Of a DNA stretch of 64,000 nt, positions 1-12,100 are shown one piece after another (positions within the stretch are counted from its first letter, which is position 1; every line of letters begins with the position of its first letter). The DNA lies in assembly GCA_963575645.1 (NCBI GenBank), contig OY754468.1, positions 49,983,665 through 50,047,664 of the forward strand, in the 5' to 3' direction. Position numbers and translations under genes: made by a program. The notes beneath the pieces are model-generated. The model was not told the DNA's origin. It searched no databases and saw nothing but the letters and a program-made list of their open reading frames with translations. The DNA comes from Xanthostigma xanthostigma (lineage: Eukaryota; Arthropoda; Insecta; Raphidioptera; Raphidiidae).

Positions 1-446
1 ATTCGCTACGCTCGTGCGGCAACACGCGAGTGGAATATTCTCCTTCGATCAATGGTCGCACATAATATTTTATTCAACTAGCACGAGTAATATGTAATCG
101 GGGCCCTGATAAAAGAGGGAAAAATAATAAATCACTTCATTGATTGACGTAGGTACACACCGTCCTCGATGCATACAAGATGGCCATGACTTTCGTTGAA
201 TTGCGATGCTGTTTTCATATATACAATACCGCCTACCACGTTCCTATTGGTCCAGAAGCAGTGCAGTTTTTTTCATTATTGCACGCTTGGGCTTACTACT
301 GCGTTCCTGTTGGTCCAGAAAATTCATTATCGCGCAGTACGGCTCATTATTAGCACTCTACGCGTCAACTTGAAGTAATTTATTATTTCTTCCGAATTTA
401 GCAGGGCCTCGAAATTACATATTACTCACGCGTGTTGAACAAAAAT
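1..446. other. Intergenic, no gene seen
   Basis: A short direct duplication is visible: CGTTCCTATTGGTCCAGAA near 239 and its near-copy near 301, each followed by a TTATTGC/TTATCGC stretch, about 62 bases apart. Nothing else is supported. Confidence 0.4.
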
Positions 447-632
447 ACATTATTATTATGTCATGACATAATAAAAATACATTATTTTTTGTCATGACAT
501 AATTATAATTCGTCGTTTTTCCTATCTCTTCCTATGTATAAGCATTTAATTTTATGTCATGACATAAAAATAATGTATTTTTATTATGTCATGACATAAT
601 AATAATGTATTTCTATTATGTCACCACATAAA
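447..632. repeat. Inverted-repeat cluster with five TTATGTCATGACATAA-type boxes
   Basis: The self-complementary box TTATGTCATGACATAA (or close variants, the last degraded to TATGTCACCACATA) recurs about every 30 bases, in two groups either side of a 60-base spacer. AATACATTATT on one side mirrors AATAATGTATT on the other, so the whole block is a foldback element. Confidence 0.6.
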
Positions 633-741
633 AAAAATTCACTCAAAATTTTTTTTCTGAAATTAAAATTGTTAAATATTTTTATAATTTTTGGAAAAAT
701 ATTTTACTATTAAATAGTAAAACGGCGTGCCATATTATAGT

Positions 742-1099
742 TTAAAATTCGTTCTTAATTAAAAATTCTTTTATTTTATTTTTGAAGGTCGCAAGAGAAG
801 CTAGGTTTTTATATTCCAACGGCAATTTATTATAAGTTCGGATAGCAAAGTTATGAGGACTATTTAAAAAAAACGTTTATGTGCCCTATTGGTGTTACTA
901 AAAGATGACAGTTGCGGTAATCGTAATTGTGTATATTGTTAGCACTTGTATAGGAATGAATGTGCAGACGGGCATATACCAAGCAGTAATATATAAAAAA
1001 AATACACGGTACTGTTAAAATATTATTGTTCCTAAATAGACCTCTGCACGAATCAAACCACTTTAGTCCAAACATGACTCGAATCAGTTTCTTTTGAAT
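742..1099 (-). pseudogene. LINE reverse transcriptase C-terminal fragment (non-LTR, jockey/CR1-like), frameshifted
   Basis: Reads QKKLIRVMFGLKWFDSCRGLF, then NILTVPCIFFIYYCLV and HNYDYRN. This is the familiar end of insect non-LTR reverse transcriptases (QKRAIR-FGL-x-x-x-x-SCR-x-LF ... NILTLPSLYIYE). A one-base shift in the T-run near 865-872 moves the frame, after which SPHNFAIRTYNKLPLE ... FLIKNEF continues to a stop at 742. Only the tail survives; it is a dead 5'-truncated insertion. Confidence 0.7.
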
Positions 1100-1234
1100 T
1101 ATAAAAATAAAATAAATTGTTACACAGGTTGCCCCAAAAGTAATGGCGCTTATTTTGAAGATTCGGCACTGCGAGTAGACAAGGACAGACACAACGTCGA
1201 CGAAACCAAGTGTTTTAGGTAAGAGGATATACAA

Positions 1235-2131
1235 AGTTTTTTTTTATTTTGTCTATTCATCACACTATTCAGCGATGGAAATCAAATTTTAACCTTATGG
1301 TTTTTTTATCAATTCGATTAAACTTAGCGTAAAAGAATGGTTCCATTATGTTTACTTACAGACGCTTTTTCAAATGATAATTAGTAAATAAAAAAAACAG
1401 CTCAATTTCTTGTTTAAATATATTTATTCGTATCATAAAATAACAATATAATACCGTAAATAACTACCATATAAAACAACGCGTAATTGGTCAGTTTCTG
1501 AAACTATAGTCATCTGAAATGTGTTTGTGCAAGCTCGTACAAAAGTCTACTAGATAACGGTTTTAAAATTTTATTATTGAATTCAACAAATCATAATTAC
1601 GATAGAAAATATCAAATCGGTGACAGACTAAATCAATTTAGTTTTATCATATTTTGTTGTCTTGAAAACGGCTCAACACTATACTTGACGAAATTTATAC
1701 AGACTAGAGTTGGAGAAATAATCTTCAGACGTAAAAACGTAGTGAAATGTCATGAAAATATATTTTTGAATATTATTTTATCTACGTTTTATAATAAAAA
1801 GTTGTCTCATACTCTGGCTCGCTAACATGTTGATAACAGGCTTTCAGAAACCTACCATGAACACTCTTTTCTATACGTAAAAAATAACAACAAAAATTTT
1901 ATTAACATGTTTAAAATTTAACAAGATTTTTGTGACACGGAATAAAGCTTTGTAGAAAAGCATTTCTTAATTACTCATTACAAGAATTTGGCAAGTTTGA
2001 TATATTAAATTAGAACACAATATAGGACAAACAAAAATTTCTGTTTGTATCAAAAATATTGTTCATTATTCTACGTTTTAATATTATACTATTTTGAAAA
2101 AAAATCCTTTCACCAACTTTAAATTTCAGTA
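1235..2131. other. AT-rich intergenic stretch
   Basis: No recognisable gene. An 82-codon plus-strand frame at 1577-1825 has low complexity and no family resemblance. At 1125-1150 a GTTGCCCCAAAAGTAATGG segment resembles mariner termini but has no partner end. Confidence 0.4.
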
Positions 2132-2394
2132 GGGGAGCAGGGGGGCTAGTTGTAATATGTTTTAGCAAAACTATTGTATAATATGTAAAAACTAATCATA
2201 GCATTGTATAGTTTTGATAGATATTTTAACTATTCAAGTATGGTGTCTAATCAAAAAATAATAGAAAAAGTTTGTATATTTTTATCATTTTATACATTGT
2301 TACACAATGCGACTCACTATAAAGAAAGATGAAAGTATAAATTCAAATGTTTTACTACTTGCCACTGTTGCAACTTGCCCCTAGCTCTCTTATT
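2132..2394. mobile_element. Miniature inverted-repeat element
   Basis: GGGGAGCAGGGGGGCTAGTTG at the left end pairs with CAACTTGCCCCTAGCTCTC at the right end. No coding capacity. Confidence 0.5.
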
Positions 2395-3159
2395 CTAAGT
2401 ATCTTGAAGTTCGTCATTTGTGATAAACTTTTTGTTTAGTCATAAATATTTGCGTTGTATCTCAAATTTTAAATTAAGATTTTTAGCTCATTTAGTATAA
2501 CGTTGCAAATAACGGTTTCGTATCACAGGAATGATAGAAGAGACAGTTAAGATTGTGTTGTTTCTTAATTTATTTTGTCAAAACGTAAACTAATTATTAT
2601 TTTTTCGTGTTTGTTTTCAGCAATAGGCTTATACGCTGTTAATTTTTTAAAGTGAAAACTTTTTTAGCGGCATTGTACACTTTTTTTGTAATGGGTAAAA
2701 AATGTTAAACTCGCGTCAGGCGTCAGGACACCTTACCCAGTTCTCACTCACTATGAGGTTTGACTGTACATCCATACCAGAGATATTTAATATATCTCTG
2801 ATCTATACTCGTAAGACGGAAACTTTTATTTATACAACGTTAGACATCTAGCGTTGAAATATCGTACATAAAAATGCAATTTATGATACAAACCATTTTG
2901 ATCGAAAATTCGTAAGACGTTAATATTCAAGTTTTCACTTCTGCCAGCACTCCCGGAGTGCAACCCGTCTTTTTTTTTCATTTTGAACTAAACTTTAGGT
3001 ACTAAAATCAAGATCGTGAGTTTCTTCGGCTTTATCTTGTAACTAATAGATATTTTTGCTTGTCCATAAATTATATACACCTGTATATCAAGGAATTCGT
3101 CTATACATTACATAATTCCTAGTTTGTACGCGTTTTAACATTACATCTAAGCCACTGTA
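2395..3159. other. 3' flank of CRAL-TRIO gene A
   Basis: Presumed 3' UTR and flank of the minus-strand gene ending at 3160. A minus-strand AATAAA is at 2830-2825. An inverted pair ATATCTCTG lies near 2780-2803. No coding region is seen. Confidence 0.4.
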
Positions 3160-3194
3160 TTAATTTGAAAAATGATATCCAGCTTTCTCCAAAC
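3160..3194 (-). CDS. CRAL-TRIO gene A, terminal coding exon 6
   Basis: TAATTCCAG acceptor. Two bases complete the split Gly codon, then LEKAGYHFSN and TAA. The joined ...CQKGLEKAGYHF resembles the usual C-terminal L-x-x-x-G-Y motif of the family. A possible poly(A) signal AATAAA lies at 2830-2825, about 330 bases downstream on the minus strand. Confidence 0.75.
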
Positions 3195-6100
3195 CTGGAA
3201 TTAGAAACAAATATTGTAAGTAATCACAATTATTATTTATCTATGTCTTGTTACATTTTTATTAAGAATCTTTATCAGTAAGCTTAAAATTTCCAAAATC
3301 AAACTTTTAAATAATTATTTATTAAATATGTACATTTTAAATTTATTAAACGTTAGCATTTTCATTTATTTATACTTATGAACTATATTTTGTAAAAATT
3401 ATATCGGTCAACAAAAAGCAGGGCAGACACTTTTTCTCCAGAACAAATTTCTAGGTGATATTTTAGTTGTTGACGTGATAACGTCTTATAAATTGATGAA
3501 ACACCGGCTGCATGCACGAAAGAGTGTCACGTTCCGAAATGTGTCACGTTCCGCCTGACAGTTACTAAAATTTAGGTTATGTATTATTAAATATGATATT
3601 TGAGCGGAATACGTTATCACGTAAAACTATCGTCCGTAAACCGACTTTACAGACAACCAATTTTTTTTTTTTAGCTTCAGGCATGTACACTTGGCAACAA
3701 CAAATGCTAAATTTAAAAATAAACTACTAGTGTTCAATTTTTAAAGAAATTTCCGACCAACTTAACTATGCAGCTACGTGCAAAGGTTTTGTATGTGGCG
3801 CTATGTACCACAATTAAGTTGGTCTACTGGAAACTTGTTCAACGGTATGCAAATACGACTTGAACTTGACCGTTTTTTCTTACAAAAATCCATCACTTCA
3901 ATAAAAATTTCCTGATTTTTTCCTGACCAGTACCTAATATTTCCTGAGTTTTTCAGAAAGTATGTTGTGTTTTATTAAATTTAAAATGTATCTAAATTTA
4001 CGTAACACCAAGTACCCGTCGAATTTATTATAAAATTATTAAACTTTTAAAAGTTACCTTTTTGACATAATTCATCGTCTATAAGTTCAAGCCAGCGAAT
4101 CGCAGGAGCGTCCTCTGCATCGCCCCCAAGTTCGGCTGGCAAAAGACTTCTATGTATTTGCTTGTGGAGTGAACTTAAGTCATTGCCATGAAACATAATC
4201 TGTAAAACAAGAACTCGCGCGTTGAGATCACTGAACTGCTTGGACTTACATTAAAAGTTGTGTTCACGTCCAATAAATGAATCAATATCATCAATAAATA
4301 AAATTATCGACAGATTTTTCAGACAATATATTAACAAAAAATATAATTAATACATTAACGTTTCGATCCGGATTTGGATCTTCTTCAGAACGGATTTTTA
4401 TTTTGAAAGAATTTTATATAAAGCGAATTAGAAATTAAATATTAATTACTTTTTATATTTTTTAGATCCAAATCCGGATCGAAACGTTAATGTATTAATT
4501 ATATTGTTTGTTAATATATTGTCTGAAAAATTGGTCGATAATTTTATTTATTGAAGAGTTCTAATCAGACGTTAATCAAAGATTTGAATCAATATCAATC
4601 TTTTTTTTACGGAAATGTGGACAAAACTTAATAAGTTAATTACACAATACGCTAGGAAAGTATTTTCTGACAGGCGACTTTTGCGAGCTCTCGTGTTTTT
4701 TTTTTTTTAATCTGGTTCAGTCAAAACCTTAGTGTCATATAGGCGGAGAGCTGGCTACGGAGAAAATGGGTGACTGGGTGCAGAGCTGAAAATTTGCAGA
4801 ATAATAGGAAATAGTACAAGTAAGTAGGGAAAAAATTGCCAGAAGGCTAGGCGGAAGATAAAGAGCCGCCAGAAGGCGCTAATGTTGCGAAAAATCAGAC
4901 ACTTCTGGCAATTTCTATACTTATTCTGTAATTCAAAACTAGATTATATATTATATATATATTATAACTATATAATGTATAATATATATAATATATAATC
5001 TAGTTTTGAATTACAGAATAAGTACAGAAATTGTCAGAAGTGCACTGATTTTTCGCAAAATTAGCGCCTTCTGGCGGCTCTTTATCTTCCGCCTAGCCTT
5101 CTGGTAATTTTTTTCCTACTTACTTGTACTATTTCCTATTATTCTGCAAATTTTCAGCTCTGCACCGAGTCACCCATTTTCTCCGTAGCCAGCTCTTATA
5201 GTCCATTATACTTACGTGCATTTCAATAAGGATTAATTATCGAATAAAATGGGGACAAAGCTATCAAATCGGAAGTGCTGTGTTGTTGATTGTAAAGATA
5301 CACCAACTAAACATCCAGAATTACAATTCCACTGTTTTCCTATGGATTTTCTTATGAATTAGAGAGGAAAAAAATGGACTGCAGCAGTACGTCGTCAAGG
5401 GTAATTAAATTTTATTTACGTCTGTAATCATTACTAAATACATGAAAAATATCATAATTGTTATTTTGTTAACAAAAATAAGATTTAAAAATTTAGAAAT
5501 TAAAAATGTATATCATTTATGTAGTTTTTTCACTGACATTTTGCGTAAATATTTTTTTATAATAATTTAAGAATAACGCTGGTTTCCATGTGTTTTGGTG
5601 AACCACTTTTGAAAAAAATCAAACACGAAATGGTGCGAAGTTTGCGTATCAAAGATACTTTCCTAGCGTATACTTTAATTTGTTTAATTTTGTCTACATT
5701 CCCGTGAAAAAGATTGATATTAAAAGTTATTTTTCTCGCGTGTAAACCACTAGCTGCCCGGCCCCGGTTTCGACCGAGTAGCTTCTGGTTTGGCAAATTT
5801 CTTATACTTATATATACTTTGTCGTCACTTTAGTAGTTGGTGGCCTAAGGACGTTTTTAACTAACTACAAATTAATAAGTTGAGTGAAATCTGAAAAAAT
5901 AAACCCTTAAAAAAGTATACTTACACGTTTTTTCATTCTTTCATCTAAGAATGCTTTATAAATAGCAAAAATGACTGAAAAGACGGTTGGTTCTCGAATT
6001 ATATGAATTGCGTTTATATGCATTGGTAAACAGTTCTGAAACAAATAACAAAACTCTTGAAACTATTTTTCTTAAATTTTTGTCGTCGAATAATTATTGC

Positions 6101-9100
6101 TGAATAAATATCCATTATTGCAGGAAATAAATAAATAATAATTATTGATTTTTAATGACAACAATATAAAATTAATATCTTATACAGTATGTAAACGCGT
6201 AAGGTGCACATAGGGAAATTAGCATTGGGAAAAAATACTTGGATCAGAGTTAGCCATGACTGCATTAATTGTTATTTCTATTGAATTATCGTGATAATCT
6301 TGAGGATCACTATTTTATTTTGATTTATTTTTATTTTACTTGGCTTTTTTAATAATAAAAAGCTCTTAAAAAACATTATTTTAATTTTTTTGTACAAAAA
6401 TAAAATAAAAAAACAACTCCATCTGTTTGGAAACATTTCATTCAAAAATTGTCTGACTGGTATGACGTATGCGCGTTGGTAAATCAGTGACCCAATGTCT
6501 TTAGGTTCAACACGAATAGGCGGAGATATTTGATCTCGCACCATATTTAAGAATTTTTGGGAATTTAATGTCCCATTAATAAAAAAAAATCCGATTATGT
6601 TGGTAATCATTTGAATATTTTCTTCGGTAGTATACACATTCATTTTGTAAAAGAATATTATCTGTCAAATTGAAAAACAAGATTTCAAGGCTCACTCTGA
6701 TCCAGTCATTTTTTCCCAATGTTAATTTCCCTATGTGCACCTTACGTGTTTACATACTGTATAGAATTTAAAAACTATACATTTTCTTATCACACATTCG
6801 AACGGATTTGCATTTGTTTGAGTGATTTCAATGCTACGTAAAGAAGGATGTATATCAGTTAAAAATGAACACACTGAAATTGTTCAGATTCGATGAAATG
6901 TTAGTATTTTAAAATTTGGAATAATTAATAAATTACTGAATTATATATTTAAATTCCATGAGAAATCACTATTATGCCGTAAAAAGGCAAAAGGCAGTAA
7001 GTGACCAACTTATGAATTTGAGTAAATCAAGATTTACTAAAAATGTCTTGACCGTCCAGAATTTTAGATTATGGAAACCAAAACATGGGGGAAACATTTT
7101 TTAAAGACAATAAAATTGCTGCAGCACTTACTGCTGTCGTTGGCTTCAGTATGAACTTATTTTTCAACAAATGTCACTTACTGCCCTTTGCCTTTTTAGG
7201 GCAGTATTTTGGTGACAGTGATGGCTTTAGAATATTTTCTAGATGGTGCTAATAAGTTTCAGAGCATCTTCTATACGGTCATTCGATTAATTAAGCGACA
7301 TATATGTTACGCTTTGTTTAGTAATATGGAACAAAATTGAATTTAATAGTTATTGGCGTAACTAGTAGTCTAAGTCATTCATCGCGCTGACAGGTCATGA
7401 CTTAGCCTACAAGTTACGCCCATAATTTTATTTAACAATTGCGCGTTATTCATGTTTTATTTATTGTTATTAATGAGATGTTGTAAATATCTATTTATTT
7501 CTTTATATAAAAAACTGTCAATACTAACAGCACCAAACAGCACGATTCAATGTTTTGGTTTGAGGTTAGCCGGTTATGAATAAACTCCATGTCGAAAACA
7601 TTCGGCCTTTCAATTTTAGCCTCAATGGGTAACAACGGAGTTGTTGTTACCGACTATTTCGTTACGACTCAGAAAATAGTTACGTTTATTTTCATTATCA
7701 GTAGGAATCTTCATTGAGTTATGACAAGTAATTATCACCAGTCGGTAAATGGCTATTTAGGGTTCGGTTTTTAGGCATGATAAAACATGAATAACGCGCA
7801 TGAGTTGAATAAAAATTATGAACAGTGTTTCTCAAAACTAAACTCGCAAATCCCTAGTGACTTTTGATTCCAAGGTGGTAATTAAAAACCACTGATTTTA
7901 CATTTCAAACTTGAACATTTTCAGTTTCAAGCTAAGTTATTTTTATTTTCTTAGTAGATTTCATCTTAATCTTAAAAACTAATGTGTCTTAAATAGCAAA
8001 AAGAGTTTGAGCTTATGACACCATAACAACAAATGTAAGAGATATCAAATGTTGTACATACCTACTTATAATTGGGACCTACGATTTAATCCGGTTTTTT
8101 AAAACAAGTGTAATTCCGGATTTAGGTATCGGCTAATTTTCACATAACAACATTTTTTCTGTTATTCATCCTTCAACGTGAAAACATCTTAAAGGTCATT
8201 TGTCGATCGAAAATTAATAAATTAAAATGGTTTAAAGTTTAACTTTAACGTTGCGTCATTAAATAACGTCTATATGTAGTATGAAACAACATATTTACTT
8301 GCTTAATTTGTGTTAAATAAACCATCAGGTTTCAAAGTTCCATCTATTTTTAATAAATTTTTTGTTACGTTAAAATAGATATCGCTCGTACAACCCAAGA
8401 TAATTAGGATCGTACCGCGTGTGTTTTTATATACAGAACGATTTTTTAGTTGATTCTTTTTTGACGTGATAACGTCTTATAAATTGATGAAACACCAGCT
8501 GCACGCACGAAAAAGTGTAACGCCGTAACGTTCCGCCTGACCCTGTGCGTGCAAGCGAGAGCGCAGTATGAGCGATAAAGAGGCACGATCGGCCCAAGTT
8601 TGACAGCTACTAAAATTTAGGTTATGTATTATTAAATATGATATTCGAGCGGAATACGTTATCACGTAAAACTATCGTCCGTAAACCGACTTTACAGACA
8701 AGCAATTTTTTTAACAGCGTGTAGAAATCAAATAGACGAACAAATATTTCAAGTAACTTTTTTTGTAAAAACTCAAAAATGAAATAGAAACGGTCTTTTA
8801 TCAAATTTTGAGGTCGGTGCTGGCGTTATGTTATGTCACTATGGAAATATGTTATGTCATTATTCACAGAAATTGTTCAAAGCTGTCCCCGTTTTGTTGG
8901 ACACAAAGATGCGTGCGTCGTAGCCATGCTTTTGTACATGCTTGTAGTAGCGATAAGGGCCTCCCGCGAATTATTTCGGATGCATTTCAAATTCGTGCTG
9001 TCATTTTTTCGCGCGTGTTAACCGGACTTTTGAATTAATTAAACTTTGAAAGGCTCTTTCTCTGTTATTTTTGAGTTTTGATAAAAAAGTTACTTAAAAT

Positions 9101-12100
9101 ATTTGTTTTCTACACGCTGTTAAAAAAATTGGTTGTCTGTAAAGTCGGTTTACGGACGATAGTTTTACGTGATAACGTATTCCGTAATACAAAACCTAAA
9201 TTTATATAATCATTATAATAATTCGAATCTATGATATTGCATCTTTCGCTTCAAATTTAGGTAAATTTTATTAAGTAGAATAATAAAACACTATAAAAAG
9301 TACACTATTATTATATAAAAAACAACTATGGCATGTATCTCTTTTGCGCATGCGCCGATTTTCCCCAAAAAATTTACAAAAATTTCTAGTAAAAATAGAT
9401 AGAGTAAAAACCGTTTTAAAAACTATATTATTATTATATAAAACATCATTATAAGAGATATATTCTTTTACGCATGCGCCGATGTTCCCCAAAAACAATA
9501 GGCCACTTCATATTTGCATATCAAACATCCTCCCAAAATTTGGTTTCAATCCGCTTATCCTTGGTGTCGGAATGATAAGAAATGTCAAAAGTGACGTTTG
9601 CAACTGTCAAAGTATTATGTTCTAATAATAATTAGTTATTCCAATACTTAACTTAGAAGGCGTTGCATTTCACAAAATACTAATGTCAAAAAATTGAATT
9701 AAACATTAGAAATGCAGCCGTTTTCATGTTAAGACAAGACATACGTTCTCTTCTAATTTCCATGTACGGCAAACAAAGACGACCGACCGCGTCGCGCCAT
9801 GCATTAGACAACATTGCATTTATACAGCTATTTTTCTATATAAATTTGTATAAAAAAACTGTTTAGGTATAAATTCTGTTATACGAAATCTATGTAAAAT
9901 GTTCTCCTCTTTCGTTTAAGACTGGTTTCAAACCGATCTGATTTAAATTGAGCGAGAAATTAGCAAAAAGCACGCACAGGGTCAGGCGGAACGTTACGCG
10001 TTACGCGTTACGAACGTTAGGAACGTTACGTTACACTTTTTCGTGCATGCAGTCGGTGTTTTATCAATTTATAAGATTGGTGATTCATCAATTTATAAGA
10101 CGTTATCACGTCAAAAGAACAATCAACTTAAAAATCATTTTGTAGAGACATATATGAGCCTACGTGTGCTTGAATAGTCATAATATTTGTTAACAAATAA
10201 TAAACAATGATAAATATTGTCGAAAAGGATTGCCTATAAATATTTTTGTTGTGCTGCATTTTGCACTATCAAAAAGTCTGATTTTGACAATGACCTTGGA
10301 TTATGATCGTACAATCACATTTTATATTTATGTACAACAGTCTAACGTGGTTATCAAACTATTTTTTACGTAGAATACTTATAAGATTGTACTAACAAAC
10401 TGTTAGTACAATTTTATATTCAACGTAACAAAGAAATTTTTCTGTTATAGAGACAGAAAAACTAATGAGGGATCTACGCAAAAAAAAACGTTTATCAAGC
10501 TAAATTTTAATCAAATTGCATAGTAAAATATTATTTGATCCAATAATCCAATAGGCACTAATAGTAATTAATATTTGTTTGTTTTAAACAATTTTATTTC
10601 TCAGTATGGTGAAAAGTTTTCTGTTCACTTACTGCCATAAACGAGACCATTTGTTTAGCAAAAGACGGTGTTATTCCTTTAGCATGAGCAAATCCTAGAT
10701 TCTTCATATCAAATATACACTGTATGCCTGTCATTCGTGTGGTCGGATCTTGAAGTGCGCATTCAGCGATAACACCCGAAGCTTGAAGAGCTAGATCGGG
10801 AGGGAATTCTCGCGGGTTCCATTTTCCAACCCTCAACCAGAAGATGCGTTGACCCTTCGAATTACAACCATTCAAAAAGTTCACCATGTCGCATTCTAAA
10901 ATCATTCTGACATTTGTGCGGTCTACTGTAAGCCAGGAGTCCGTGTAGCGTTTTTTGTATTCGTGGTAGCCTTTGAGCTGAAACAGAATATATTTATCTA
11001 AATTAAATAGTCCAATAAAAAGTATACCTACCAAAAGTATTTAGAAATGTTTTTATGAGAAGAGAAAATGTTTTAATAGCATACTAGTCGTTCGTAAAGT
11101 CAACCTTACTGTTTTCAATCGTTGCCCAGTCAAATTAGACAAAGAACCAATCTGAGGAAAAATTCCAGCCCGCCTATGGATTTTTGTGTATAAGATATCA
11201 TTTCGAGGAGTGCCGATTTAAAATTCTATAGAAAAATGTATATAGTTACGATCTAAAGGCCCCTGCACACGAGGCTAGAAACGCTGCTAGATTCCTTGCT
11301 AGATTTGCCTACTAGTTTTCTAGCGCTGCGGTTTTCTTGCTTGCTGTTAAGTGCTCGCTTCACACGAGACAATTTTTCAAGCGTGTTTTGTGGATAGATC
11401 TGGTGCGCGCGCAGTGACAGTTCGAATATAAACACAGAGCAAAACGTGTCTCTTGTCTGGCAGAACGACGCCATGTGGTTCTCTGGCCATGTGGGCGTTT
11501 GTTCAAGTGCCCACGTGAAGATACTGCTTCCTGATTGGTTCTTGTTCATACCTAGCAACAAATCTGGCAGGGAAAATAGCCCCTGTTCTGATTTTAAAAC
11601 CTATCTTCTGAGCTAGCAAGGCAGCCCGCAGTGACGTCATTTCCAGCTTCGTACCCAGCCTACCGGCTAGCAGAACTCCTAGCAACATTTCTACTATCAA
11701 AGCGGATTTTGTGATAACACTTTATTGAAATCCTGTAATCATCTAGCAATAACTTCTATTATATTCAGTCAATATTTTAAGACAGATATGGGTTGAAATT
11801 AGACTTGTTTAGTCCTCTTCGGATACTAATTGTATCACGTCTAAAAGAATCATTAGACTATAACCAGTTTTCAAGGTTTTTTTTTTTTAATTTTTATGTA
11901 CAATTATTTAGATATTATCAATATTATAAAGTGAACAACTTCCTTCGTACGAACATAACAAGTCCAACTGCTCATTACCAAAAATGTTTAGGAATTTTAT
12001 AAAGACTTATTTTGAGATTAGTCAGTATTTAAGATGTAAATAAATATACTATAGTCAGCACATCTACTGACTAATACAGAATTATCTTAAAAAAATTAGC

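Noticed and set aside
1120-1234. Mariner terminus next to the LINE fragment
   Set aside because: One end-like motif (GTTGCCCCAAAAGTAATGG) without a partner end or target duplication; insufficient.
8808-9038. Two overlapping plus-strand frames (76 and 62 residues)
   Set aside because: They sit between the arms of the composite GACGTGATAACG palindrome and resemble nothing known.
11253-11700. Overlapping minus-strand frames of 102 and 65 residues
   Set aside because: They lie wholly within an inverted-repeat element whose other copy (30882-31274) does not keep the frames open.
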